From CBDBEU01 sp965204565 (GTDB lineage: Bacteria > Pseudomonadota > Alphaproteobacteria > Rhizobiales > TMED25), in the NCBI GenBank assembly GCA_965204565.1, contig CBDBEU010000005.1, positions 434,001 to 498,000 of the forward strand: DNA of 64,000 nt. Reading direction: 5' to 3'. Within the stretch, counting starts at the first letter, position 1. Each line of letters begins with the position of its first letter. The notes beneath the pieces are model-generated. The model was not told the origin of the DNA and did not search any database. It saw nothing but the letters and a program-made list of their open reading frames with translations. The position numbers and the translations under genes are program-made. Shown here piece by piece: positions 56,338 through 64,000 of the stretch.

Positions 56338-58314
56338 CTAGCCGCTGGTCTCGGCAAGTTTCGATCGCCGCGACCGCTGCACGACAAAAGCGATCACTAA
56401 AAGCACCGCGCCGGCGGCGTGCAGCTCACTCATCGGCCAGAACAGGCCGAGGGCAGCACAAAGCAGCAGCACGCGTTCGAAATGATTGACCAGCACGATC
56501 AGATAGCCGACCAGAACCGCGCCCAGCGCGACAAATCCGAACAATGCGGCGATGAAGGTCTCAGCCACCTCCAGCGGCTGGTCGAGTGCCAGAAGGGGCG
56601 TGTAGGCAAACATCAGCGGGATCACATACATGCCCTTGGCGTAGCGGAATGCGGCCCAGGCAGCCTTGGCCGGATTGGCATTGGCGATACCGGCGGCGGT
56701 ATAGGCCGGAACGCACACCGGTGGCGTGAAGTTCGAATCGAGGCTGTACCAAAAAACGATGAGATGGGCGGCCAGCACGGTCAGCCCCATGGGCTCGCCG
56801 AGATTGAGCAAGGCCGGAACTGCCATGACCGAGAGCACGATATAGGCGGCCGTTGTCGGCAGGCCCATGCCGAGCACGAAGGAGGCGATGCCGACCAGCA
56901 AAATGCCGAGGAACAGATTTCCCTGGCTCAGCGAAACGACGATCGAGGAGAACTTGATACCAAGGCCGGTTTGAAACAGCGCGCCGATAATCAGACCGAC
57001 CGCCGCCACGGCGGCGCAGATCGGCAGCGACTGGCGCGCACCGCGGTCAAGCGCGCCGATGACATTGGCAAGACCGCGCCGAATGGTTGCCACGACATCG
57101 TCCAGTTGCAGCCCGTCACTCATGGCTCTTGCCGCAAGATTCCATGCGCCCATGATGGCGGCCAGCACGACGATACTGGCGATGCCGGCAAGCCCCGCAA
57201 GTGGAACGCTCCAGCGGTCCATGATCATGAAGAAGATGAGCGCCGGCGGGATCAGAAAGATGCCGCCTTCCTTCATGATCGGCCAGACCCTTGGCACCAG
57301 ATCGCGCGACAGGCCCTCAAGGCCGTTCTTGCAGGCCTCGAAATGCACCATGGTGAGCACCGCCAGGAAATAAAGGGCGGCCGGCAGCAGCGAGACCTTG
57401 ACGATCTCCCAATAGGAAATGCCGGTGAATTCGACAATCAGAAAGGCGGCAGCACCCATCACCGGCGGCATGATCTGACCGCCGGTGGAGGCGGCGGTCT
57501 CAACACCGGCGGCGATTTCGGGTTTGAAGCCGGCGCGCTTCATCATCGGGATAGTGAAGGAACCGGTGGTTACCACATTGGCATTAGCGCTGCCGGTAAT
57601 CGAACCGGTGAGCCCGCTTGCGAAGATTGCCGCCTTGGCAGGCCCGCCGCGGCTTCTGCCGGTGAGCGCAAAGGCAAGGCGCACATAGATTTCCGCCGCT
57701 CCCATGCGTTCAAGAAATGCGCCGAACAGAATGAACAGGAAGATATAGACCGAGAATGTATTGAGCGGCGTCGACCACAGACCCTCATTGGTCGTGTATT
57801 GAAGTTCGATCATGTGCACATAGGAGGCGCCCTTGTGGGCAAACTCCCACGGGAAATAAGGCCCGAACAGGGTGTAGACGAGAAATGTGAGGGCGATGAT
57901 CGGCAGCGCGTTGTTGATGGTGCGCCGCGTGATCTCTAAGGTCAGGACGATAATCGCGGTGCCGGCGAGCACGTCAATCAACGGCAGTGGCTTGATGTAT
58001 TTCAGCCGGCGAACAAAATCCCAGGAACTGTCAACCGTGTAGGCGAGTAGCGCGAAGGCGACAATCGCAAGCAGATAACTCATCCGCCGCTGCCACGGCG
58101 TCTTGCCCGGATAGACCAAGAAGATCAGCGTGATGCCGAACAGAAAGGACAGCGACCGCTGATAAAGCGCCTCATAACCGCCGGTCCAGGCAATCATCAG
58201 ATGATAACCCGACATGGCGATTGCCATGCCGGAAATGAGATATCCCAGCCAGACGTTTTTACCCGCCTGGCCATGATTGCCTTCAACGACCGCTGCTGCC
58301 GGCCGCTCGCTCAC
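56338..58314 (-). CDS. TRAP transporter fused permease (4TM/12TM), TAXI type
   Basis: 658 residues, about 18 membrane helices. The N-terminal 170 residues correspond to the small DctQ-like part; the rest is the DctM-like large permease with GLTGSITGSANANVVTTGSFTIPMMKRAGF, GGQIMPPVMGAAAFLIVEF, FVLGMGLPTTAAYIVLSV and the repeat FTPPVCVPAYTAAGIANANP. Sodium- or proton-driven uptake of a small acid with its TAXI binding protein, encoded immediately upstream (29 bases) on the same strand. Intact. Confidence 0.92.
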   Translation of the reverse strand: MSERPAAAVVEGNHGQAGKNVWLGYLISGMAIAMSGYHLMIAWTGGYEALYQRSLSFLFGITLIFLVYPGKTPWQRRMSYLLAIVAFALLAYTVDSSWDFVRRLKYIKPLPLIDVLAGTAIIVLTLEITRRTINNALPIIALTFLVYTLFGPYFPWEFAHKGASYVHMIELQYTTNEGLWSTPLNTFSVYIFLFILFGAFLERMGAAEIYVRLAFALTGRSRGGPAKAAIFASGLTGSITGSANANVVTTGSFTIPMMKRAGFKPEIAAGVETAASTGGQIMPPVMGAAAFLIVEFTGISYWEIVKVSLLPAALYFLAVLTMVHFEACKNGLEGLSRDLVPRVWPIMKEGGIFLIPPALIFFMIMDRWSVPLAGLAGIASIVVLAAIMGAWNLAARAMSDGLQLDDVVATIRRGLANVIGALDRGARQSLPICAAVAAVGLIIGALFQTGLGIKFSSIVVSLSQGNLFLGILLVGIASFVLGMGLPTTAAYIVLSVMAVPALLNLGEPMGLTVLAAHLIVFWYSLDSNFTPPVCVPAYTAAGIANANPAKAAWAAFRYAKGMYVIPLMFAYTPLLALDQPLEVAETFIAALFGFVALGAVLVGYLIVLVNHFERVLLLCAALGLFWPMSELHAAGAVLLVIAFVVQRSRRSKLAETSG

Positions 58315-58343
58315 TCTTGGTGCCCCCCCCCTCCGTTGCGGGT

Positions 58344-59318
58344 TTATTTCAGAGCACCGACCTCGCGATAGAACTTCTCGGCGCCCGGATGCAGCGGCAC
58401 GTCATAGGCAAAGGCGCCGAACTCAGGCGTCCAGGCCTTGAAGATCTTGTGCACATTGCCGAGCTCGCCAATGTTTTCATGGGTGACCTTCAAAAGCGAA
58501 TAGACCACGTCTGCATCGAGATCCTTGTGCGCCATCAATACGCCCTTGGCGCCCATGGAGGAGTGATCGTCATCGACATTCTCGTATACGCCGCCCGGAA
58601 TGGCGCATTCGGAAAATCCGCGTTCGGCGAGTATCGCTTTCAGATTGTCCGACAGCCCCATGAAGGTTATTTCGCGGCCGATCGACGCCTGGACGCCGGC
58701 GGCATTCGGGTCGCCGGAATTGTGGAAATACATATCCACCTGACCGGAGGTGAGCTGTTCTGACGTGGCGCTCATGCCGGTATAGGTTAACTTGTAGCCG
58801 CGGCCATCAAGCTCCTCGAAGCTGGTGCCGAGATGTTCAAGCACCATGCGATTGATTGCATCGGTGCTGGTGCCGGCAGGCCCGGCGCCCATCGCAAGCG
58901 GCTCCTTGGAAGCAATGGCGTCTTCCCAGGTCTTGATGCCTGAATCATAAAGATCGCGAGCGATATATTGATGATAGCACGAGCCCCAAAACGCGGCGAC
59001 GTGGCGCAGGTCCTTGTATTCCTCATCAAATGGCGCGGTGCCGTTATAGGCGGCGGTGGCGAAGTTCGAGAACGAGAAGCCGACCTCGCTTTGGCCTGCA
59101 CCGACGCTTGCCGGATTGGCGGCGCCGCCGCCCGGAACAGTGCTGAATTTGGCAACGTCCTGGTTCTTGTTGAACACTTCGGTCAGGCCGGCACCGAGGC
59201 GAAACATGGTGCCGCCCGGGCTCGAGACAACGAAGCTGTACTGGTCGGCAGCGAGCGTTGAAATACTGCTCAGGCACAGGGCACCGATTCCCACCAGTGC
59301 GACAAATCCATTACGCAT
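58344..59318 (-). CDS. TAXI-family TRAP binding protein
   Basis: 324 residues from ATG 59316-59318 after GGAGG. Signal peptide ALVGIGALCLSSISTLA, then YSFVVSSPGGTMFRLGAGLTEVFNK, VPGGGAANPASVGAGQSEVGFSFSN, MGAGPAGTSTDAINRMVLEHLG and FHNSGDPNAAGVQ, all TAXI (PF16868-like) hallmarks. Captures the substrate in the periplasm for the fused permease downstream. Substrate unknown; related systems take up glutamate or other organic acids. IS1380b copy 4 ends 90 bases upstream, so its promoter is partly IS-derived or very short. Confidence 0.9.
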   Translation of the reverse strand: MRNGFVALVGIGALCLSSISTLAADQYSFVVSSPGGTMFRLGAGLTEVFNKNQDVAKFSTVPGGGAANPASVGAGQSEVGFSFSNFATAAYNGTAPFDEEYKDLRHVAAFWGSCYHQYIARDLYDSGIKTWEDAIASKEPLAMGAGPAGTSTDAINRMVLEHLGTSFEELDGRGYKLTYTGMSATSEQLTSGQVDMYFHNSGDPNAAGVQASIGREITFMGLSDNLKAILAERGFSECAIPGGVYENVDDDHSSMGAKGVLMAHKDLDADVVYSLLKVTHENIGELGNVHKIFKAWTPEFGAFAYDVPLHPGAEKFYREVGALK

Positions 59319-59407
59319 TTGAAGTCCTCCCTTTTGCTCCAGCGTGCTCTGCAACTGGCCGGTTCGGGCACAGTTTTTGATGGCCGCCAGAATTTCCTGA
59401 ATAGACC

Positions 59408-60763
59408 CGACATTCCCCGATTAGAACGCCATTTCGATCATGCTGCCGCTGTTTTGCGTACGGATCAAGCCTCCTGGGCGGGCCGTGTCGTGGTTCGTGA
59501 ACCGGGCGCGATTTATGGCTGCTGCAACGGGCTTGAACCGGAAGTCGGTCTGACCGGCACCCGTCGGGTCAGACCCGTCGAGCCGCTTTCCCCCGGGTTT
59601 GATCGCCGACACCGTCATGCAGGTAGCGGTGGCGCACGGAGCCGTTGGATGGCCGCAGGGATGCGGGTGAACAGAGCACCGCCGACAACCGCCTCGGCCG
59701 GTTGGAACGTGATGGCTCGGGCGTGGCGGACGACCCGCCATGATTTGTCCCGTGACGCGGCCTGATACTCGGAGTCGCCGCAGATGCGCCGCACATGGGT
59801 CGGCAGGCGACCCGCGGGGCGCTTGAGCACAGGCGCAACCCTGCTTTCCGAAACAGCGGTCTTCCCAGGCCGGACGGCGCAGGAACAGCCTTCCGCCTCC
59901 GGCGTCTTGTAGAGCTCCGGGACGGCAAAAGCGGCATCGGCCCGGAAGAACCGCATCAGCTCACGATCCGCATATCGCGCCAACACCGGCTTGAGCACAT
60001 TTTCCCGGCCATCGGCGCTGTGAACATTGCCGGGGCGCAATGAACGGCGTTCGAAGCAGCCAAACCGGTTAAGGACGAACAAAAGGGTGATGGCACATGC
60101 AGCCGAAATGCCCGTTCCAAGCGGTGCCTTCCTGCGCGCCGTGGGTCTGCGCGTCATGGGGCGGGCCGACCGAACCGTCCATGTCCGGTGTGATCCATTC
60201 GGGCGCCGTCGCGGCGTGAGCCCGATCAATCCCCCGATCAATCCATTGACCGGATACGTCCGCCGGCGCACCGCGATTGTCGGCGGCCTCCGACACCCCG
60301 GTCTCGAACCGCCCCATCCGGCCGGCAGACTCAGCCTCGGCATCAACGCCACGCCCTCCGACCACCTGCCGCATCAACGGATCGAGCGCCGGACGGTCCG
60401 CGTCGTTCACATCATCATATCCGGCCAATCGCCCGAAGACCGGCTGGCGCAAAAGCCCGACCACGGAATGCAGGCGGTTCGCGGATCTCCGATAGGACCG
60501 CCGGCAATATCGTGCAATCCCGGGGTCTCGTCCAACTCCCGGATCGGCAACGGGCCACCGTCGGAACCGATCTTCGAGCCATGGAATTCCAGCCGCACCC
60601 GCCAGCCACCCCCGACTGTCGAAACCGAGCCTGATATCACCCGTTTCGCCTGCACCCTGCGGGTGATCCGTGATCCGCCCCCTACAGCCCACACAACATG
60701 TTGAAATATAACATGTTACCGGCTGTCGGAGGCGCGAAAACGTCACGGTACTTGGGGAACGTG
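59408..60763 (-). mobile_element. IS1380-family element, type b, copy 4
   Basis: Both tips present: CGACATTCCCCGATTAGAACG at 59408, and GGGGAACGTGGG at 60755-60763. Minus-strand transposase is nearly colinear with the other copies, but the central region (RIIRFYNQRGTAEQHVEEG) is deleted: SWRVV joins RHARAITFQPAEA. The junction GACGACCCGC at 59729-59738 occurs twice in copy 1 (34836 and 35149), flanking the missing 313 bases. It has cut the 5' part from an ABC ATPase gene at its right edge. Confidence 0.85.
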
Positions 60764-60965
60764 GGCTTGGTGGAGTCAACTTTGAGCTCCAAGCTGGCGA
60801 CCGTCTTGGCCTCATCGGACCAAATGGCGCTGGCAAAACGACACTCCTCAAGGTAGTCTATGGTATCTATCCGCCCAACCAGCGGAACCGTTACAGTCGA
60901 TGGACGCTCTTTATCAACATTAGACTTGGTTTTCGCAAAGAAGCCACGGGATCCGAATACCCCAT
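60764..60965 (+). pseudogene. Polysaccharide-export ABC ATPase (Wzt/KpsT type) fragment
   Basis: About 65 residues in two frames: GVNFELQAGDRLGLIGPNGAGKTTLLKVVYGIYPP with Walker A, then PTSGTVTVDGRSLSTLD, then back to IRLGFRKEATGSEYPI. The order Walker A, G-x-Y-x-PTSG, …LD-x-x-LGF-x-x-EATG-x-E is characteristic of ABC-2 exporters of O-antigen, capsule or teichoic acid. Truncated at 5' by IS1380b copy 4 and at 3' by unknown loss; the 120 bases after it hold nothing recognisable. Confidence 0.65.
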
Positions 60966-61085
60966 ACCGTGCAGGCAGAAATCTGCCCCGACGCCGGCAC
61001 GGGTACAACAGCAAAATGGCGGCGGTGGACATCCTGTGGATGGGCAGGCAGCCTGGGTCGGGATAAAGGGTGCCCGCCCCAACGC

Positions 61086-61435
61086 TCAAACGGGCCTCCG
61101 CATTTGCTGGCGCAGATTGGAGGTATGGGTGCGGACTTCAGCCGGCCAGCGGCCGGCCTCGACGGCATCAGCCCATTCGCGGCTGAGCAGCACGTCGGGG
61201 CTTTCGATTTCGTAGATCGCCGCATAACGCGGATCGCCCTTGCCTTCCACGCGGCGCTCCTTGCCGCCCATGCACATGGTGAAAGGCTCGGCCCTGAAAC
61301 GGGTGACAGAGACCACGCCCGGCACCTGCAGAGGGCTGGCACGTGCTCGGTATCGTAGACCTCGTTGAACAGCGTTTCGGCCTCGGGCGCCACATCCATG
61401 CTGGCGATGAACAGGTAATTGGTGGTGATCGGCAT
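61086..61435 (-). pseudogene. Small conserved protein (EthD/DUF4286-like), frameshifted
   Basis: Frame one from ATG 61433-61435: NYLFIASMDVAPEAETLFNEVYDTEHVPAL. A shift near 61325 leads to VPGVVSVTRFRAEPFTM, PRYAAIYEIESPDVLLSREWADAVEAGRWPAEVR, ending at 61086. The N-terminal strand plus YDTEHVP and the late YEIESPDVL resemble small dimeric alpha-beta barrel proteins of the EthD or DUF4286 sort. Function unknown. One indel away from intact. Confidence 0.6.
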
Positions 61436-61610
61436 GGTGCTGCCCTGCCCTGTTCAATCGCGCCTTGCCCTCTGCAAGCCGAGAAGCTGCGCGGGCCCAC
61501 AGGGCCTTTCGCCGCAGACGATATCGGCTTTTCCGCCGCAATGGCTTTTATCGAGATAGAATCGATAATGGCTTGACCGCCAGCCGCGGGGCCCTCACAT
61601 AGCGCGGCGT

Positions 61611-61686
61611 GCCGGCTTAGCTCAGTTGGTAGAGCGGCTGATTTGTAATCAGTAGGTCGGGGGTTCGAAACCTCCAGCCGGCACCA
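61611..61686 (+). tRNA. tRNA-Thr (anticodon TGT)
   Basis: 76 bases with encoded CCA. GCCGGCT pairs with AGCCGGC; D-loop AGCTCAGTTGGTAGAGC; anticodon arm CTGATTTGTAATCAG with anticodon TGT; T-arm GGGGGTTCGAAACCTCC. Reads ACA codons. IS1380b copy 5 begins 12 bases past the CCA. Confidence 0.97.
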
Positions 61687-61698
61687 ATACATTCACCT

Positions 61699-63120
61699 CA
61701 CATTCCCAAGTACCGTGACGTTTTCGCGCCTCCGACAGCCGGTAACATGTTATATTTCAGCATGTTGTGTGGGCTGTAGGGTGCGGATCACCCGCAGGGT
61801 GCAGGCGAAACGGGTGATATCAGGCTCGGTTTCGACAGTCGGGGGCGGCTGGCGCTCGATCCGTTGATGCGGCAGGTGGTCGGAGGGCGTGGCGTTGATG
61901 CCGAGGCTGAGTCTGCCGGCCGGATGGGGCGGTTCGAGACCGGGGTGTCGGAGGCCGCCGACAATCGCGGTGCGCCGGCGGACGTATCCGGTCAATGGAT
62001 TGATCGGGGGATTGATCGGGCTCACGCCGCGACGGCGCCCGAATGGATCACACCGGACATGGACGGTTCGGTCGGCCCGCCCCATGACGCGCAGACCCAC
62101 GGCGCGCAGGAAGGCACCGCTTGGAACGGGCATTTCGGCTGCATGTGCCATCACCCTTTTGTTCGTCCTTAACCGGTTTGGCTGCTTCGAACGCCGTTCA
62201 TTGCGCCCCGGCAATGTTCACAGCGCCGATGGCCGGGAAAATGTGCTCAAGCCGGTGTTGGCGCGATATGCGGATCGTGAGCTGATGCGGTTCTTCCGGG
62301 CCGATGCCGCTTTTGCCGTCCCGGAGCTCTACAAGACGCCGGAGGCGGAAGGCTGTTCCTGCGCCGTCCGGCCTGGGAAGACCGCTGTTTCGGAAAGCAG
62401 GGTTGCGCCTGTGCTCAAGCGCCCCGCGGGTCGCCTGCCGACCCATGTGCGGCGCATCTGCGGCGACTCCGAGTATCAGGCCGCGTCACGGGACAAATCA
62501 TGGCGGGTCGTCACCAACCCGCCGATGGAGCCGGCCCGGATCATTCGGTTCTACAATCAGCGCGGCACCGCCGAACAGCATGTCGAGGAAGGCAGGCAGG
62601 CGATCAATCGGACGCGTCTTTCCTGCAAGGGCATGGCGCGGAACGAGGTGCGGCTTCAACTTCATGCATCGGCCTGCAATCCCGGTGTCTTCCTGCAGGG
62701 CATCGACCTGCCGGAGGAGACGGCCGACCGGTCGCCGACCGGCCTGCGGACCCGCCTCATCAGGATCGGAGTGCGGATCGTCCGCCACGCCCGAGCCGTC
62801 ACGTTCCAACCGGCCGAGGCGGCTGTCGGCGGCGCTCTGTTCACCCGCATCCCTGCGGCCATCCAACGGCTCCGTGCGTCAGCGGTACCGTACCGGCCAG
62901 CGCTACCGACATGACGGTGTCGGCGATCAAACCCTGGCGCAAGCGGCTCGACGGGTCTGACCCGACGGGTGCCGGTCAGACCGACTTCCGGTTCAAGCCC
63001 GTTGCAGCAGCCATAAATCGCGCCCGGTTCACGAACCACGACACGGCCCGCCCAAGAGGCTTGATCCGTACGCAAAACAGCGTCAGCATGATCGAAATGG
63101 CGTTCTAATTGGGGAACGCC
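61699..63120 (+). mobile_element. IS1380-family element, type b, copy 5
   Basis: Both tips present (CACATTCCCAAGTACCGTGACG at 61699; GGGGAACGCC at 63111-63120). A plus-strand frame of 341 codons (61889-62914) reads much of the transposase, including IIRFYNQRGTAEQHVEEGRQAINRTRLSCKG and RNEVRLQLHASACNPGVFLQG, absent from copies 3 and 4. It lacks a different piece: near 61851 GGCTGGCG joins CTCGATCC, removing about 270 bases of the 5' part, and a smaller gap follows RVV at 62505. The best-preserved C-terminal half of the family in this window. Confidence 0.85.
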
Positions 63121-63217
63121 GGAGCATGCCGGATCCTTGTGAGGCAAGGCTGGTGGCGCCCGTTTTGCCTAGCCGAGACGCTGACGCGTACCGTAACATT
63201 CATCCCATCGAGGCTGC

Positions 63218-63955
63218 GTGGCAGAAATGAAGCAGACCCGCTCGCTCCTGTTCTCGCTCGCACTGATTGTCACAACGGCCGTTTTTTGTCTGATCGGCCT
63301 GCCCTTCCTAGTGCTGCCGCGCCGCTTGGGCCGGCCGCTGCAGAAATCATGGACCGTGACAATCTCGCATCTGGCACGGCTGATATGCGGTATCGACTAT
63401 GAAGTGCGCGGGGCAGAACACATTCCGCACGAGGCCGCGATTGTCGCGTCCAAGCACCAGTCGGCCTGGGAAACGCTCAGTTTCGTCCACATTCTGCCCG
63501 ATCCGTCATTCGTGCTTAAAAAGGAACTCACGCGCATTCCGCTGTTTGGCTGGTTCACCATCAAATTCGGAAATTTGCCGCTCGACCGCTCAGGCGGCGG
63601 CAAGGCTTTGCGTACGCTTCTGATTTCAGCGCGCGAAGTTGCGGCCGCACATCGCCAGATCGTGATCTTTCCGGAAGGGACCAGGCGCGCGCCCGGCGCC
63701 GCCCCGGACTATCACCGCGGCGTTATTGCACTTTATCGCGCGCTGGATCTGCCTTGCGTGCCGGTGGCGCTCAATTCAGGCCATTACTGGCCGGCCCATG
63801 GCGGGCGGCACAGACCGGGCCGGATCGTGGTCGAATTCCTGCCCCCCATCCCGCCAGGACTTAGCAGTGATGCGTTTCTAGCCACACTGACCGAGCGTAT
63901 TGAGCCCGCCAGTGCACGGCTATTGGAGGCAGCAAAAGCCGAGACCGGCGGTTGA
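63218..63955 (+). CDS. plsC: 1-acyl-sn-glycerol-3-phosphate acyltransferase
   Basis: 245 residues from a GTG at 63218 (an ATG at 63227 is also possible). An N-terminal membrane helix (LLFSLALIVTTAVFCLIGLPFLVL), then the acyltransferase motifs: KHQSAWETLSF (H-x4-E form of the HX4D box common in alphaproteobacteria), FGNLPLDRSGGGKALR for substrate binding, VIFPEGTRRAPGA, and CVPVALNSG. Adds the second acyl chain to make phosphatidic acid at the inner membrane. Intact. Confidence 0.9.
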   Translation: MAEMKQTRSLLFSLALIVTTAVFCLIGLPFLVLPRRLGRPLQKSWTVTISHLARLICGIDYEVRGAEHIPHEAAIVASKHQSAWETLSFVHILPDPSFVLKKELTRIPLFGWFTIKFGNLPLDRSGGGKALRTLLISAREVAAAHRQIVIFPEGTRRAPGAAPDYHRGVIALYRALDLPCVPVALNSGHYWPAHGGRHRPGRIVVEFLPPIPPGLSSDAFLATLTERIEPASARLLEAAKAETGG

Positions 63956-63976
63956 ACCAATGGTTAAAATATACTA

Positions 63977-63991
63977 GAACATAAAGAGAAC
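63977..63991. promoter_or_regulatory. Alphaproteobacterial SOS (LexA) box
   Basis: GAAC-ATAAAGA-GAAC matches the GAAC-N7-GAAC LexA site of Hyphomicrobiales exactly. It lies in an AT-rich stretch just after plsC, suiting the promoter of a DNA-damage gene beyond the right edge. Confidence 0.6.
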
Positions 63992-64000
63992 AAAAAACCG

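Noticed and set aside
56419..57939. 506-codon plus-strand frame across the TRAP permease gene
   Set aside because: Shadow of the real minus-strand gene: rich in His, Gln, Gly and Asp with no domain, typical of antisense frames in high-GC DNA.
51319..60763. Clean target-site duplications for the IS1380b copies
   Set aside because: I compared flanks of copies 3, 4 and 5 and could not find convincing matching 4-base duplications; deletions at the edges probably removed them.
60069..60851. Minus-strand frame beginning RSVVLPAPFGPMRPRRS
   Set aside because: This is the antisense reading of an ABC Walker A; the true signal is the plus-strand Wzt-like fragment, and the rest is IS1380b.
61168..61692. 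Minus-strand frame starting MYWCRLEVSNPRPTDYKSAAL
   Set aside because: The first 28 residues are the well-known antisense reading of a tRNA gene; not a protein.

Overview
The window looks like chromosome of a high-GC alphaproteobacterium of the Hyphomicrobiales (Rhizobiales). Pointers are a C4-pathway hemA (5-aminolevulinate synthase) and hemB, an ldtR-like MarR gene beside an L,D-transpeptidase gene, a tandem DUF3108 pair next to rpmB, the DUF1192 / quinone oxidoreductase / DUF1013 neighbourhood, and a GAAC-N7-GAAC SOS-type box at the right edge. The species cannot be named from sequence reading alone.

Layout. 0-5 kb: DUF488 gene, broken SDR, chrA, and nrdR/glyA (glyA frameshifted near its start). 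5-12 kb: hemA, a degraded IS1380-family element, ldtP-ldtR, hemB, a shredded sterol desaturase. 12-19 kb: second IS1380 element of the same type, DUF3108 pair, rpmB, an MFS gene split by an IS5 remnant. 19-24 kb: membrane adenylate cyclase, MBL hydrolase, decayed modABC. 24-34 kb, mostly intact: nickel exporter with DUF1007, thiBPQ under a TPP riboswitch, ccdA, moaA with a di-haem DUF1111 gene, host-attachment-like protein. 34-46 kb, accessory: IS1380 type b copies 1 and 2, P2-like phage tail remnant, transposase scraps, a DNA adenine methylase fragment, a Sel1 gene, and an IS5 element carrying an AT-rich insert that encodes a putative secreted trypsin-like protease. 46-51 kb: DUF1192, quinone oxidoreductase, DUF1013, broken SDR, prpE. 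51-63 kb: three more IS1380b copies framing a dead sugar ABC operon, a double YciI protein, an intact TAXI-TRAP transporter and a polysaccharide-export ATPase scrap. 63-64 kb: plsC and the SOS box.

The dominant signal is genome decay with IS expansion. About 19 genes are frameshifted, interrupted by stops, internally deleted or cut by IS ends, while long housekeeping genes between them read cleanly. Several deletions have junctions on short direct repeats, and each IS1380b copy has its own set. Nonsense codons and multi-codon deletions argue that much of this is real rather than sequencing noise, though single-base indels (for example in glyA) could be assembly errors. Working capacities that remain: haem synthesis start, peptidoglycan cross-linking and its regulator, thiamine uptake, propionate activation, TRAP uptake, nickel/cobalt export, cytochrome c thiol chemistry and phospholipid synthesis. 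Molybdate uptake, one sugar ABC system and several exporters appear lost.
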